From: CF-167 sp963695195
GTDB taxonomy: Bacteria; Chloroflexota; Limnocylindria; QHBO01
Direction: 5' to 3'
NCBI GenBank assembly: GCA_963695195.1
Contig: CAVOGE010000007.1
Coordinates: 1,736,001-1,800,000 of the forward strand
DNA: 64,000 nt
In this document: positions 53,142 to 60,864 of the stretch, in pieces
Layout: every line of letters starts with the position of its first letter
Position numbering within the stretch: position 1 is the stretch's first letter
Position numbers and translations under genes: made by a program
The notes under the pieces: generated by a model
Database searches by the model: none
What the model saw: only the letters and a program-made list of their open reading frames with translations
Told to the model about the DNA's origin: nothing

Positions 53142-54407
53142 TCAGCGGCGCTCCACGCGTGCCAATGTCCGGCGTCCTCGTCGAAGGACCAGCCAGCGGC
53201 CATGGAGCAGGTCAGCCACAGCGGGCAGCTGGGCGGCATCGGTGACCCGCTGGTTGTTGACGTACGCGCCGCCGTCGGCAACGGCTCGACGCGCGGCCGA
53301 CTTGCTCTCGGACAGTCCGGTGGCGACCAACAGGTCAACGACCGACGGGAGATCGCCGCCCACTTCGGTGCCCGGCAGCTCTGCGAGAGCCGCCTGAAGG
53401 GTTGGCGCGTCGAGATCACGGAGCTCCCCCTGGCCGAAGAGCGCCCGGCTGGCGAGGAGCACCCGATCGGTCTCGTCCGATCCGTGCACCAGCGTGGTGA
53501 GCTCGGCGGCCAGGGCCTGTTGGGCCTCGCGCGCTTCGGGGCGAGCCACGGCTGCCGCGACCAGCTCTTCGATCTCGGCATGCGAGCGGAAGCTGAAGAC
53601 CTTCAGGAGTGCCGCAACGTCGGCATCCTCGCTGTTCACAAAGTACTGGTAGAAGGCATACGGGCTGGTGAGCCGTGGGTCCAGCCAGAGCGTTCCGCCG
53701 GCCGTCTTGCCGTGCTTCGTCCCGTCCGTCTTGGTGATCAGTGGCGTCGCCAGCGCATGAACGGTGTCCCCCGTGACCCGTCGGATCAGATCGACCCCGG
53801 CGGTCAGGTTGCCCCATTGATCACTGCCGCCGGTCTGCAGGACGCAGCCATGGCGGCGATGCAGCTCGAGGTAGTCGAGCGCCTGGAGCACCTGGTAGCT
53901 GAACTCGGTGAAGCTGATCCCGCTGCCGCCCAGCCGGGCGCTGACCGACTCCTTGTCGAGCATGCGATTGACGCTGAAGTGTTTCCCGATCGCTCGCAGG
54001 AAGTCGAGCGCCGACAGCGGCGCCGTCCACTCAAGGTTGTTGACGATACGGGCAGCGTTTGCGCCGTCGAAGTCCAGGTAGCGCTCGACCTGGCCGCGGA
54101 TCCGCTCGACCCAGGCGTCGACCACGTCGGCCTCGTTCAGGTTGCGCTCGGCACTCTTCCCACTCGGGTCACCGATCAGGCCCGTGGCGCCGCCGACGAC
54201 GGCGATCGGATGGTGCCCCGCGAGCTGCAGCCGACGCATGGTGACCAGCTGAACCAGGTTGCCGAAGTGCAGGCTCTCCGCGGTCGGATCGAAGCCGCAG
54301 TAGAAACTGATCGGGTCTCCGGCGAGGGTTGCCCGCAGACTGTCAGGGTCGGTGCTGTGGGCAACCAGGCCTCGCCAGTCGAGGTCGTCGAGGAGGTCAG
54401 CGGTCAT
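53142..54407 (-). CDS. tyrS: Tyrosine-tRNA ligase
   Basis: Class I aminoacyl-tRNA synthetase. FYCGFDPTAESLHFGNL contains the HIGH-type signature (HFGN), GGATGLIGDPSGKSAER and QTGGSDQWGNLTAG form the tyrosine site, and KTDGTKHGKT is the KMSKS-type loop. The C-terminal S4-like RNA-binding domain (GLSESKSAARRAVADGGAYVNNQRV) is complete. Length 421 aa is normal. The ATG at 54407 has no Shine-Dalgarno but follows TATACT by 8 nt. The 48-bp gap to the divergent PBP gene carries both promoters. Confidence 0.97.
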   Translation of the reverse strand: MTADLLDDLDWRGLVAHSTDPDSLRATLAGDPISFYCGFDPTAESLHFGNLVQLVTMRRLQLAGHHPIAVVGGATGLIGDPSGKSAERNLNEADVVDAWVERIRGQVERYLDFDGANAARIVNNLEWTAPLSALDFLRAIGKHFSVNRMLDKESVSARLGGSGISFTEFSYQVLQALDYLELHRRHGCVLQTGGSDQWGNLTAGVDLIRRVTGDTVHALATPLITKTDGTKHGKTAGGTLWLDPRLTSPYAFYQYFVNSEDADVAALLKVFSFRSHAEIEELVAAAVARPEAREAQQALAAELTTLVHGSDETDRVLLASRALFGQGELRDLDAPTLQAALAELPGTEVGGDLPSVVDLLVATGLSESKSAARRAVADGGAYVNNQRVTDAAQLPAVADLLHGRWLVLRRGRRTLARVERR

Positions 54408-54415
54408 GAGGCGTG

Positions 54416-54421
54416 AGTATA
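54416..54421 (-). promoter_or_regulatory. -10 element (TATACT) for tyrS
   Basis: On the minus strand TATACT is 8 nt before the tyrS ATG, so the transcript would have a leader of 0-2 nt. There is no Shine-Dalgarno. Confidence 0.5.
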
Positions 54422-54437
54422 GGACCGCGGCCGAGCG

Positions 54438-54446
54438 TGCTACAGT
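54438..54446 (+). promoter_or_regulatory. Extended -10 (TGCTACAGT) for the class A PBP gene
   Basis: TGCTACAGT fits TGnTAnnnT and ends 9 nt before the ATG at 54456, predicting a leader of 2-4 nt. It lies back-to-back with the tyrS -10, 16 bp away. Confidence 0.5.
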
Positions 54447-54455
54447 CGGTCCCCG

Positions 54456-57176
54456 ATGACTCGACGCAATCCCGTGCGCCGCGGCGCCCACTACGCGGGC
54501 GCCCGCCCTCTGCGCCAGCCGAACCGACGACCCCCGGGCAGCGTTGCCGCCCTGCCGGCGATCGTGCTCGGCGGCTTTGCCGTGCTGGCGATCGCCCTGT
54601 TCATCGGTCTGATGGGTGTCTTTGCGTCGTATACGAGCGGCCTGCCCGATCCGGGCGATCTCGAGCAGTTCGAGCTCAGCGAGGGGTCACGCGTCCTGTC
54701 CGGCGATGGCGTCGAGCTCGCCAGCTTTGCCGCCGAACAGCGTCGCGTGATCCCGTTCGACGAGATTCCCCAGGTAATGATCGACGCGCAGGTTGCCGCC
54801 GAGGACCGCACCTTCTGGACCAATCCGTGCATCGATTTCCGCGGCATCCTGCGCGCCGCGCTCCAGAACTTCTCCGCGGACGAGACAGTATCCGGGGCTT
54901 CGACGATCTGCCAGCAGCTCGTCCGTATCCGTCTCTTCGACGCCGGGCTTCTGACCGATTCCGATCGCGTCTGGGAGCGGAAGATCAAGGAAGCGCTGCT
55001 CGCCCTGCGGGTCGGCGACCGATTCCCAGGGCTGGAGGGCAAGCAGAAGCTGCTGGAGATGTACCTCAACCAGGTCTACTACGGCAACAACTCCTACGGC
55101 ATCTGGGCGGCGGCCAATCGCTACTTCGGGAAGGACATCACGTCGAGCGCAGCGGACGACCAGCTTTCGATCGGCGAGGCGGCGCTGCTGGCGGGTCTCG
55201 TGCGCGCCCCGTCGGCGCTCGACCCCACCCAGTCGGCCTTCCGAGGACGCGATGCAGCGGGAAACCCGGTCCTGGTTGTTACTCGAAGCGCACGCGCCCT
55301 GACGGTGCAGAGTTTCGTGCTCGACGGCATGGTGGCCACCGGGGCCATCACCCCGTCCGAGCGTGACACCGCCGTCGCGGAGCGGATCGAACTCGCGCTG
55401 CCAAAAGCTCTGGACTACCGGGCACCCCATTTCGTGTACGCCGTCCGACGTGCCGCCGCCGATCTGCTCGGCGGCGAAGATCTGCTTGACCGCGGCGGCC
55501 TGGTGATTCGGACCACGCTCGACTACGAGGGCTACCAGGTCTCGGCCGAAAAGTGGGCCGGGGTGGCCTATGACCTCGACCGCCTGACCGATGGCGAGCT
55601 CCTCGCCAAGTACGGCGAGGAGGCCATGGAGTGGCTCCGACGACTCCAGGGACGCAACATCAACAACGACGCCCTGGTGACCATCAACTACCGCACCGGG
55701 GAGGTGCTCGCCTACGTCGGGTCTGCGAACTTCTACGGCGAGGCGACCGACGAGCACCAGCCGCAGTTCGACGTCGTGGGGCAGGCTTTCCGGCAGTCGG
55801 GCTCGGCGTTCAAGCCGATCACCTACGCCACCGGCTTCGAGCGCGGCGTCATCACTCCGGCGACGATGCTGATGGACGTGAAGGGCGAGATCGTGGACGG
55901 CTACTCGGTGCCCAATGCCGATGGTGGCGAGCGTGGACCGATCCGTCTGCGTGACGCGCTGAAGTACTCGCTGAACATTCCCGCCGCCAAGGCGCAGCAG
56001 TTGATCGGCACCCAGAACGTGGTCGACCAGGCCGAACGGCTTGGCCTGCAGTGGGACCCACAGCATGAGGGCGAAGTTGCCGTCCCGTCGCTGACGCTGG
56101 GGACGATCGGCGTCCACATGCTCGACCTCGCGGGAGCCTACGGTGCCCTCGCCAACGGCGGCCTGCTGGCCGAGCCCTACCTGATCAGCTCGATCGAGGA
56201 TCGAGACGGGAACGTGATCTACGACCGTGACACCGACGGCGCGCAACCCGAGCGTGTCCTTGGTGAGCCTGCAGCCTACCTCGTGACCGACATCCTGGCA
56301 GACAACACCGATCCGTCCCAAAACGTCTGGTGGGGCGGTCGGTTCGCGCTGCGCACCGAGGCCGGGCGTCGGCCGGCGACGCTCAAGACCGGTACCACCA
56401 ACGACTTCCGCGACCTGCAGGCGTTCGGCTACCTGGCTCCCGATCCAGATCCGACTGTGGCCGACGGAGCGATCGTCACCGGCGTGTGGGTCGGCAACAG
56501 CGACTTCACGCCGATCAGCGCTGTCTTTGCCGGCGACGGTCCGACCTTTATCTGGCACGCCTACATGTCGGAGGTGGCCACGCTCAACGAGATACCGCTG
56601 CGTGACTTCCCGCGCCCGGCCGGCATCGTCGAGATGGCGATCGACGTGATGAGTGGCCTCCTGCCCGGTGACGACACTGTCAACACGCTGACCGAAGTCT
56701 TCGCAGAGGGTCGGGCGCCAACACAGCGCGACGCGCTGCACCGGCTGCTGCGGGTCGAGGCGGAGACAGGCAGGATCTGGCAGGAGGGCTGCGGCGACTT
56801 CGCGACCGCGACCCCCGCCGCCACCGCTATCCCGGATCCGAGTGCCACGCCCGCACCGGCGGTCCCCGACGAGCGGGTCTACCTGGATCTCGTGGGCTGG
56901 GAGGATGGCCACCCAACGTGGGAGGCGGCCAACATCGCGTGGCTGGAGCGCTTCATCGGCAAGGAGACGACCCTGCGCCGCTCACCCGCCCCGCCGCTCG
57001 ATGCCCCGCTGGCGCCGACCGAGGAGTGCGTACCCGGGGAGGTCCCGACCTCGACGCCCATGCCGTCGCCCTCCCCGACGCCGTCGCCCTCCCCGACCCC
57101 CAGCCCGACGCCGTCCGCGCTGCCAACGGACACGCCATCGCCGTCCCCGACGCCCTCGCCGGTTCCACCAGCCTAG
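54456..57176 (+). CDS. Class A penicillin-binding protein (bifunctional transglycosylase/transpeptidase)
   Basis: Polymerises and cross-links peptidoglycan outside the membrane. A basic N-terminus is followed by one membrane helix (about 31-56), a GT51 domain with AAEDRTFW (E116 catalytic), GASTICQQL and YLNQVYYGNNSYGI, then a transpeptidase domain with SGSAFKPITY (Ser nucleophile, SxxK), YSLNIPAAK (SxN) and LKTGTTND (KTG). All active-site motifs are present. Two cysteines replace common residues beside the GT motifs: C125 (usually Gly in NPGFD-type sequences) and C152 (usually Thr in GASTITQQ). The C-terminal 70 residues are Ser/Thr/Pro repeats. Length 906 aa, long because of that tail and a preceding linker. 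Confidence 0.95.
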   Translation: MTRRNPVRRGAHYAGARPLRQPNRRPPGSVAALPAIVLGGFAVLAIALFIGLMGVFASYTSGLPDPGDLEQFELSEGSRVLSGDGVELASFAAEQRRVIPFDEIPQVMIDAQVAAEDRTFWTNPCIDFRGILRAALQNFSADETVSGASTICQQLVRIRLFDAGLLTDSDRVWERKIKEALLALRVGDRFPGLEGKQKLLEMYLNQVYYGNNSYGIWAAANRYFGKDITSSAADDQLSIGEAALLAGLVRAPSALDPTQSAFRGRDAAGNPVLVVTRSARALTVQSFVLDGMVATGAITPSERDTAVAERIELALPKALDYRAPHFVYAVRRAAADLLGGEDLLDRGGLVIRTTLDYEGYQVSAEKWAGVAYDLDRLTDGELLAKYGEEAMEWLRRLQGRNINNDALVTINYRTGEVLAYVGSANFYGEATDEHQPQFDVVGQAFRQSGSAFKPITYATGFERGVITPATMLMDVKGEIVDGYSVPNADGGERGPIRLRDALKYSLNIPAAKAQQLIGTQNVVDQAERLGLQWDPQHEGEVAVPSLTLGTIGVHMLDLAGAYGALANGGLLAEPYLISSIEDRDGNVIYDRDTDGAQPERVLGEPAAYLVTDILADNTDPSQNVWWGGRFALRTEAGRRPATLKTGTTNDFRDLQAFGYLAPDPDPTVADGAIVTGVWVGNSDFTPISAVFAGDGPTFIWHAYMSEVATLNEIPLRDFPRPAGIVEMAIDVMSGLLPGDDTVNTLTEVFAEGRAPTQRDALHRLLRVEAETGRIWQEGCGDFATATPAATAIPDPSATPAPAVPDERVYLDLVGWEDGHPTWEAANIAWLERFIGKETTLRRSPAPPLDAPLAPTEECVPGEVPTSTPMPSPSPTPSPSPTPSPTPSALPTDTPSPSPTPSPVPPA
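57059..57170 (+). repeat. Low-complexity Pro/Ser/Thr-coding repeats in the PBP C-terminus
   Basis: Imperfect short repeats coding for PSPTPSPSPT-type sequence. An 18-bp unit (57063-57080) is repeated in tandem at 57081-57098 with one mismatch, encoding PSPSPT twice, followed by degenerate copies. Such tracts expand and contract by slippage and may act as a flexible wall-spanning tail. Confidence 0.75.
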
Positions 57177-57195
57177 TCGCTCGCCTGGGGCGCTC

Positions 57196-59616
57196 CTAGA
57201 ACTCGGCGACCGTCGCCCCGTCGCCGCCCTCTTCGCGCCGACCCGGTCGCGTGCTTCGGACCCGAGGATGCTCGGCGAGCCGTTCCCGGATCGAGCGGCG
57301 GAGCGCGCCGGTCCCCGCGCCATGCACGATGACCGCCTCGTCCAGCCCAGCCAGCAGGGCTTCATCGAGGTATGCGGCCAGCTGGTCGAGCGCTGCCTCG
57401 ACGCGCTCACCGCGCAGGTCGAGACGGGGCGCGATCCGGCTGGCTGCGCGCTGCCGCAGCGAAGCTGCCTCCTCGTCACGGGGCGCAGGCCCAGCTAACG
57501 GCTCCGCCACGACCTCGACGTCATCTCCCGGTACGACCAGGCGCGCTCCATCGGTCTCAAGCGTGACGCGGCCGGTCCGCCCGCTGACCTCGACGATCCG
57601 TCCGTCGGTCCCGAGGGTGCGGCTGCGTCCCCAGAGCCCGACCCGCGGCTGCTCAGTCTCTGGCGGCGCATCAGATTCGCCAGCTGGGGCAGCAACCGAC
57701 GCACCCTCCGCCCGAACCCGTGCGACGCCTGCCGCGACTCGCTCCAGCGCCGCATTGGAGGTCGGTGCAGCGCCACGCGTGGGGCGCAGATTGCGCTGAC
57801 GCATCAGTTCGCGGCGAGCATCGGCGACCTCGCGTTCCGCGCGGGCGAGCAGGTCGTCGGCGGCGCGCCTGGCGTCGGCCAGGATCTCGGCGGCCTCGCG
57901 GCGCGCGCGAGTGACTCCGCTCTTCGCACGCTCCCGATCCTCGCTGGCGGATCGATGTTCCGCCTGCGCTTCTTCCAGTTCGGCGGAGCGTTCCTTCTCA
58001 GCTTGTGCGATGGCGGCGAGCGTCTCCTCCATCGAGACATGGCTCGCCGTGAGTCGCGAGCGCGCGTCGTGAAGGATGTCCGGAGGCAATCCGAGGCGCT
58101 CGGCAATGGCGAATGCCTGTGACTTGCCCGGCAGCCCGATCTCGAGCCGGTACGTGGGCCGCAGGGTTGCGACGTCGAACGCGACGGCGGCATTGCTCAC
58201 CATCTCGTGCTGCGTGGCGAAGACCTTCAACTCGGCGTAGTGCGTGGTGGCGGCAACGGTCGCGCCGGCGGCCAGCAGACGCTCCACGATCGCCATGGCG
58301 AGAGCCGACCCCTCGGTCGGGTCGGTGCCGGCCCCGATCTCGTCGAGCAGCACCAGGCTTTGCGGACCGGCGGCTTCGACGAAGCGGATCACGTTGCGCA
58401 GGTGGCTGGAGAAGGTCGACAGCGACTGCGCGATGCTCTGCTCGTCGCCGATGTCGGCCATGATCCGGGCAAAGACCGGCATGCGCGCTCCTTCGGCGGC
58501 CGGCACGCGCAGCCCGGCCTGATGCATCAGGGCCAGCAGGCCAAGCGTCTTGAGGGCAACCGTCTTTCCGCCGGTATTGGGTCCAGTCACGATGAGTGCC
58601 CGATACCCGAATCGCTCCCCTATGCGCAGATCGATCGGCACGGCTGACGGCCCGAGCAGTGGGTGTCGCGCCGAGAGCAGTTCCGTCGCCTTCACATCCG
58701 GCTGGGGACGGACGGCATCCTGCCGCTCGCCAAGGCGGGCGCGGGCCATCCACAGGTCGGCGCGAGCCAGCGCCTCGAGGGATTGAGTGAGCGACTCCGC
58801 CCGTGTCTCAACCGCCCGCGAGAGCTCGTCGAGAATGCGTTCCTCCTCGCGTTGCGCGTCAAGCGTGGCCTGGGTCCAGGTGTTGTTGAGCTCGACGACG
58901 ACAAGCGGCTCCACGAAGAGGGTCGCTCCCGAGGCGCTCTGGTCATGGACGATCCCCTTGAGCTTGCCCTTGGCATCGGCGCGCACGGGGATGACGTAGC
59001 GTCCCGCCCGCATGGTGACGATCGGTTCACCGATCACCCCGACCATGTCGGAGGACCGGAGCATCGAGTTGAGACGCTCGCGAACGCGCTCCTGCGCGGT
59101 GCGCAGCTTTTTGCGGAACGCCGCCAGGGCCGACGATGCCGAGTCGAGGATCTCGCCCGCGTCATCGATGCTGCGCTCGATCTGTGCACGCAGCTGCGGA
59201 GCATCGTCGAGGTCGCCGCGCACCTCGGCCAGGTGCGGACCCTTCCAACCGACGAGGCGCTCGGCGAGCGCGCCGGCCGCCCGCAGCGTCTCGGAGACAT
59301 CGAGCAGCTCCTGTGGCGCGAGCCGGCCACCGCGCGACGCCCGCTGGAGGGCCGCCCGCACGTCGCGAGCGCCGCCGATGCTCACCTGCGCCTGCTCCAC
59401 TAGCAGCTTCGACGCCTCGTCGGTCTGCGCTCCCAGCAGACCGACGTGGACGGGATCGGCCATGGGAAGTGCAGTTTCGGCCAGTTCGCGGGAGGGTCCA
59501 AAGGCGGCCAGATCTGCCAGCTGGCTGGTAATGGCCGCCCACTCCAGGGCACGCAGCGTGCCGGAGTCGGCGGCGACGCCGGGCGCCGGCTCAGCGGCGG
59601 GAGCGATGTCGGTCAT
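57196..59616 (-). CDS. mutS2: Endonuclease MutS2 with Smr domain
   Basis: MutS2 proteins bind branched DNA or collided ribosomes and carry a C-terminal Smr nuclease. They lack the mismatch-recognition domain. Seen here: the N-terminal core and clamp helices, the ATPase with VTGPNTGGKTVALKT (Walker A), LVLLDEIGAGTDPTEGSALAMA (Walker B and signature) and ATTHYAELK. A long charged coiled coil, a KOW-like segment (VGLWGRSRTLGTDGRIVEVSG) and the Smr domain (LDLRGERVEAALDQLAAYLDEA, then VIVHGAGTGALRRSIRERL) follow. Length 806 aa is typical. It overlaps the 3-methyladenine glycosylase gene by 26 bp and converges on the PBP gene. Confidence 0.95.
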   Translation of the reverse strand: MTDIAPAAEPAPGVAADSGTLRALEWAAITSQLADLAAFGPSRELAETALPMADPVHVGLLGAQTDEASKLLVEQAQVSIGGARDVRAALQRASRGGRLAPQELLDVSETLRAAGALAERLVGWKGPHLAEVRGDLDDAPQLRAQIERSIDDAGEILDSASSALAAFRKKLRTAQERVRERLNSMLRSSDMVGVIGEPIVTMRAGRYVIPVRADAKGKLKGIVHDQSASGATLFVEPLVVVELNNTWTQATLDAQREEERILDELSRAVETRAESLTQSLEALARADLWMARARLGERQDAVRPQPDVKATELLSARHPLLGPSAVPIDLRIGERFGYRALIVTGPNTGGKTVALKTLGLLALMHQAGLRVPAAEGARMPVFARIMADIGDEQSIAQSLSTFSSHLRNVIRFVEAAGPQSLVLLDEIGAGTDPTEGSALAMAIVERLLAAGATVAATTHYAELKVFATQHEMVSNAAVAFDVATLRPTYRLEIGLPGKSQAFAIAERLGLPPDILHDARSRLTASHVSMEETLAAIAQAEKERSAELEEAQAEHRSASEDRERAKSGVTRARREAAEILADARRAADDLLARAEREVADARRELMRQRNLRPTRGAAPTSNAALERVAAGVARVRAEGASVAAPAGESDAPPETEQPRVGLWGRSRTLGTDGRIVEVSGRTGRVTLETDGARLVVPGDDVEVVAEPLAGPAPRDEEAASLRQRAASRIAPRLDLRGERVEAALDQLAAYLDEALLAGLDEAVIVHGAGTGALRRSIRERLAEHPRVRSTRPGRREEGGDGATVAEF

Positions 59617-60220
59617 CGGCGATCACAAAGCGAAAAGGTCGATCGGTCCAGGCGCCGGCGGTCGTCATCCCGACGCGGGGCGTGCGTTCGATGCGAGTTG
59701 GCTGCGTGCCGGTCGCCAGTCGCACGGGGCCCGTCAGCAGGTCGGCCCCATCGTGACGACGGTCCAGGTCGAATGCCGCGGCCAGGTTGCCCGGTCCGGC
59801 GGCGAGTCGGTGGGACGGGACGTCGCCACGGCGTTGACGCGCCAGTTCCTCGCCCTCGAGGATCTCCGCCGCGCGGATGAGCACCGCCTCGGGCTTGCGC
59901 CCGGGGCCGGTCACTACGTTGAGGCAGTGGTGCATGCCGTAGATCAGGTAGACGTACAGGTGACCGGGCGGCCCGAACATCGACGCGTTGCGCGGTGTGA
60001 GCCCGCGAGCCGCATGCGACGCGAGATCCTCGGGTCCCAGATACGCCTCAACCTCCACGATGCGACCAAGGATCGGTCCGTCGGGATGATCGTGCACCAG
60101 GAGCATGCCGAGCAGGTCGGGGGCAACGGCGAGGGCAGAGCGGTCGAACCAGCCGCGGTCCGCAAGCAGAGTGTGCCTGGCCGTCGGCCCGGCCAAGGTG
60201 GCCGCAGCCGTCGCGTTCAC
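59591..60220 (-). CDS. 3-methyladenine DNA glycosylase (AAG/MPG family)
   Basis: Base-excision glycosylase for alkylated purines, of the mammalian MPG fold found in many bacteria. Motifs: PDLLGMLLVHDHPDGPILGRIVEVEAYLGPEDLASHAARGLTPRNASMFGP (split strands with the catalytic Glu in VEVEAY), the intercalating YVYLIYGMHHCLNVVTGP region, AVLIRAAEI and the GPGNLAAAF loop. Length 209 aa is normal. The GTG start overlaps the cvpA stop (GTGA); the 3' end overlaps mutS2 by 26 bp, an unusually deep overlap. Confidence 0.93.
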   Translation of the reverse strand: MNATAAATLAGPTARHTLLADRGWFDRSALAVAPDLLGMLLVHDHPDGPILGRIVEVEAYLGPEDLASHAARGLTPRNASMFGPPGHLYVYLIYGMHHCLNVVTGPGRKPEAVLIRAAEILEGEELARQRRGDVPSHRLAAGPGNLAAAFDLDRRHDGADLLTGPVRLATGTQPTRIERTPRVGMTTAGAWTDRPFRFVIADDRHRSRR

Positions 60221-60786
60221 GGCACGATCAGAAGGTCGGCGATCCCTTCAGGCACGAACGGACGAGCCAGCGCCCCGAAGGTGGGGATCAGGGTCTCGCG
60301 GAAGAAATCCACCAGGATCGATCCGTCCATGGCGCGGTAGAACCCAGTCAGCGGCCCGGCCGACTCGACCACGGCGTCTGGCGCGATCCGGAAGAAGCTG
60401 TCCATCACCACGAGGGTGAAGACGATCGAGAGCGCGGCGAAGAGCAGGCCGAGCACCGCGCCACCGATCTCGTCAAGCTGGCGGGCGATAGGGAGCCGGG
60501 TGCGGTGGTAGAAGGCGCGAACGGCGAACCATCCTCCGACCACGAGACCGACGAACAGCACCAAAAAGATGAGCTGCTCGCGCAGCTCCGGGGTGAATGC
60601 CTTCCAGGCGCCGAGGAGCTCGAAGATCGGACCGTGCAGCTGGCTCGCCACGACGAAGGCAACGATCACCACGACACCGTTGAGGGCGTAGCGGATCATC
60701 CCCTGGGTGAACCCGGCGAAGACGCCCAACGCGAGGCTCGCGACGATGAAGAGGTCGATCGGGCCGAGCCTGGTGAGAACGTCCAC
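60217..60786 (-). CDS. cvpA: CvpA family membrane protein
   Basis: Integral membrane protein related to colicin V production protein, function not established. Four membrane segments: about 8-27, 33-53, 72-93 and 112-135. The family start IDLFIVASLALGVFAGFTQGMIRYAL and GGAVLGLLFAALSIVF are clear. I place the start at the GTG 60786 (MDVLTRLGPIDL, 189 aa), because the string AAGGAGGA sits 4-5 nt before it; the ATG at 60804 would put that Shine-Dalgarno inside the gene. It precedes the glycosylase and mutS2; cvpA-mutS2 adjacency also occurs in Bacillota. Confidence 0.85.
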   Translation of the reverse strand: MDVLTRLGPIDLFIVASLALGVFAGFTQGMIRYALNGVVVIVAFVVASQLHGPIFELLGAWKAFTPELREQLIFLVLFVGLVVGGWFAVRAFYHRTRLPIARQLDEIGGAVLGLLFAALSIVFTLVVMDSFFRIAPDAVVESAGPLTGFYRAMDGSILVDFFRETLIPTFGALARPFVPEGIADLLIVP

Positions 60787-60864
60787 CGATTCCTCCTTGC
60801 GCATGCAGCCGGGAGCCCCGACGCCCCGAAGCCTAGCAGTCGCGCCGCGCGGCGAACAGGGTGA

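Noticed and set aside
57059..57170. CRISPR-like or satellite repeat
   Set aside because: The repeats are short, in frame and encode Pro/Ser/Thr; they have no spacers and belong to the PBP tail.
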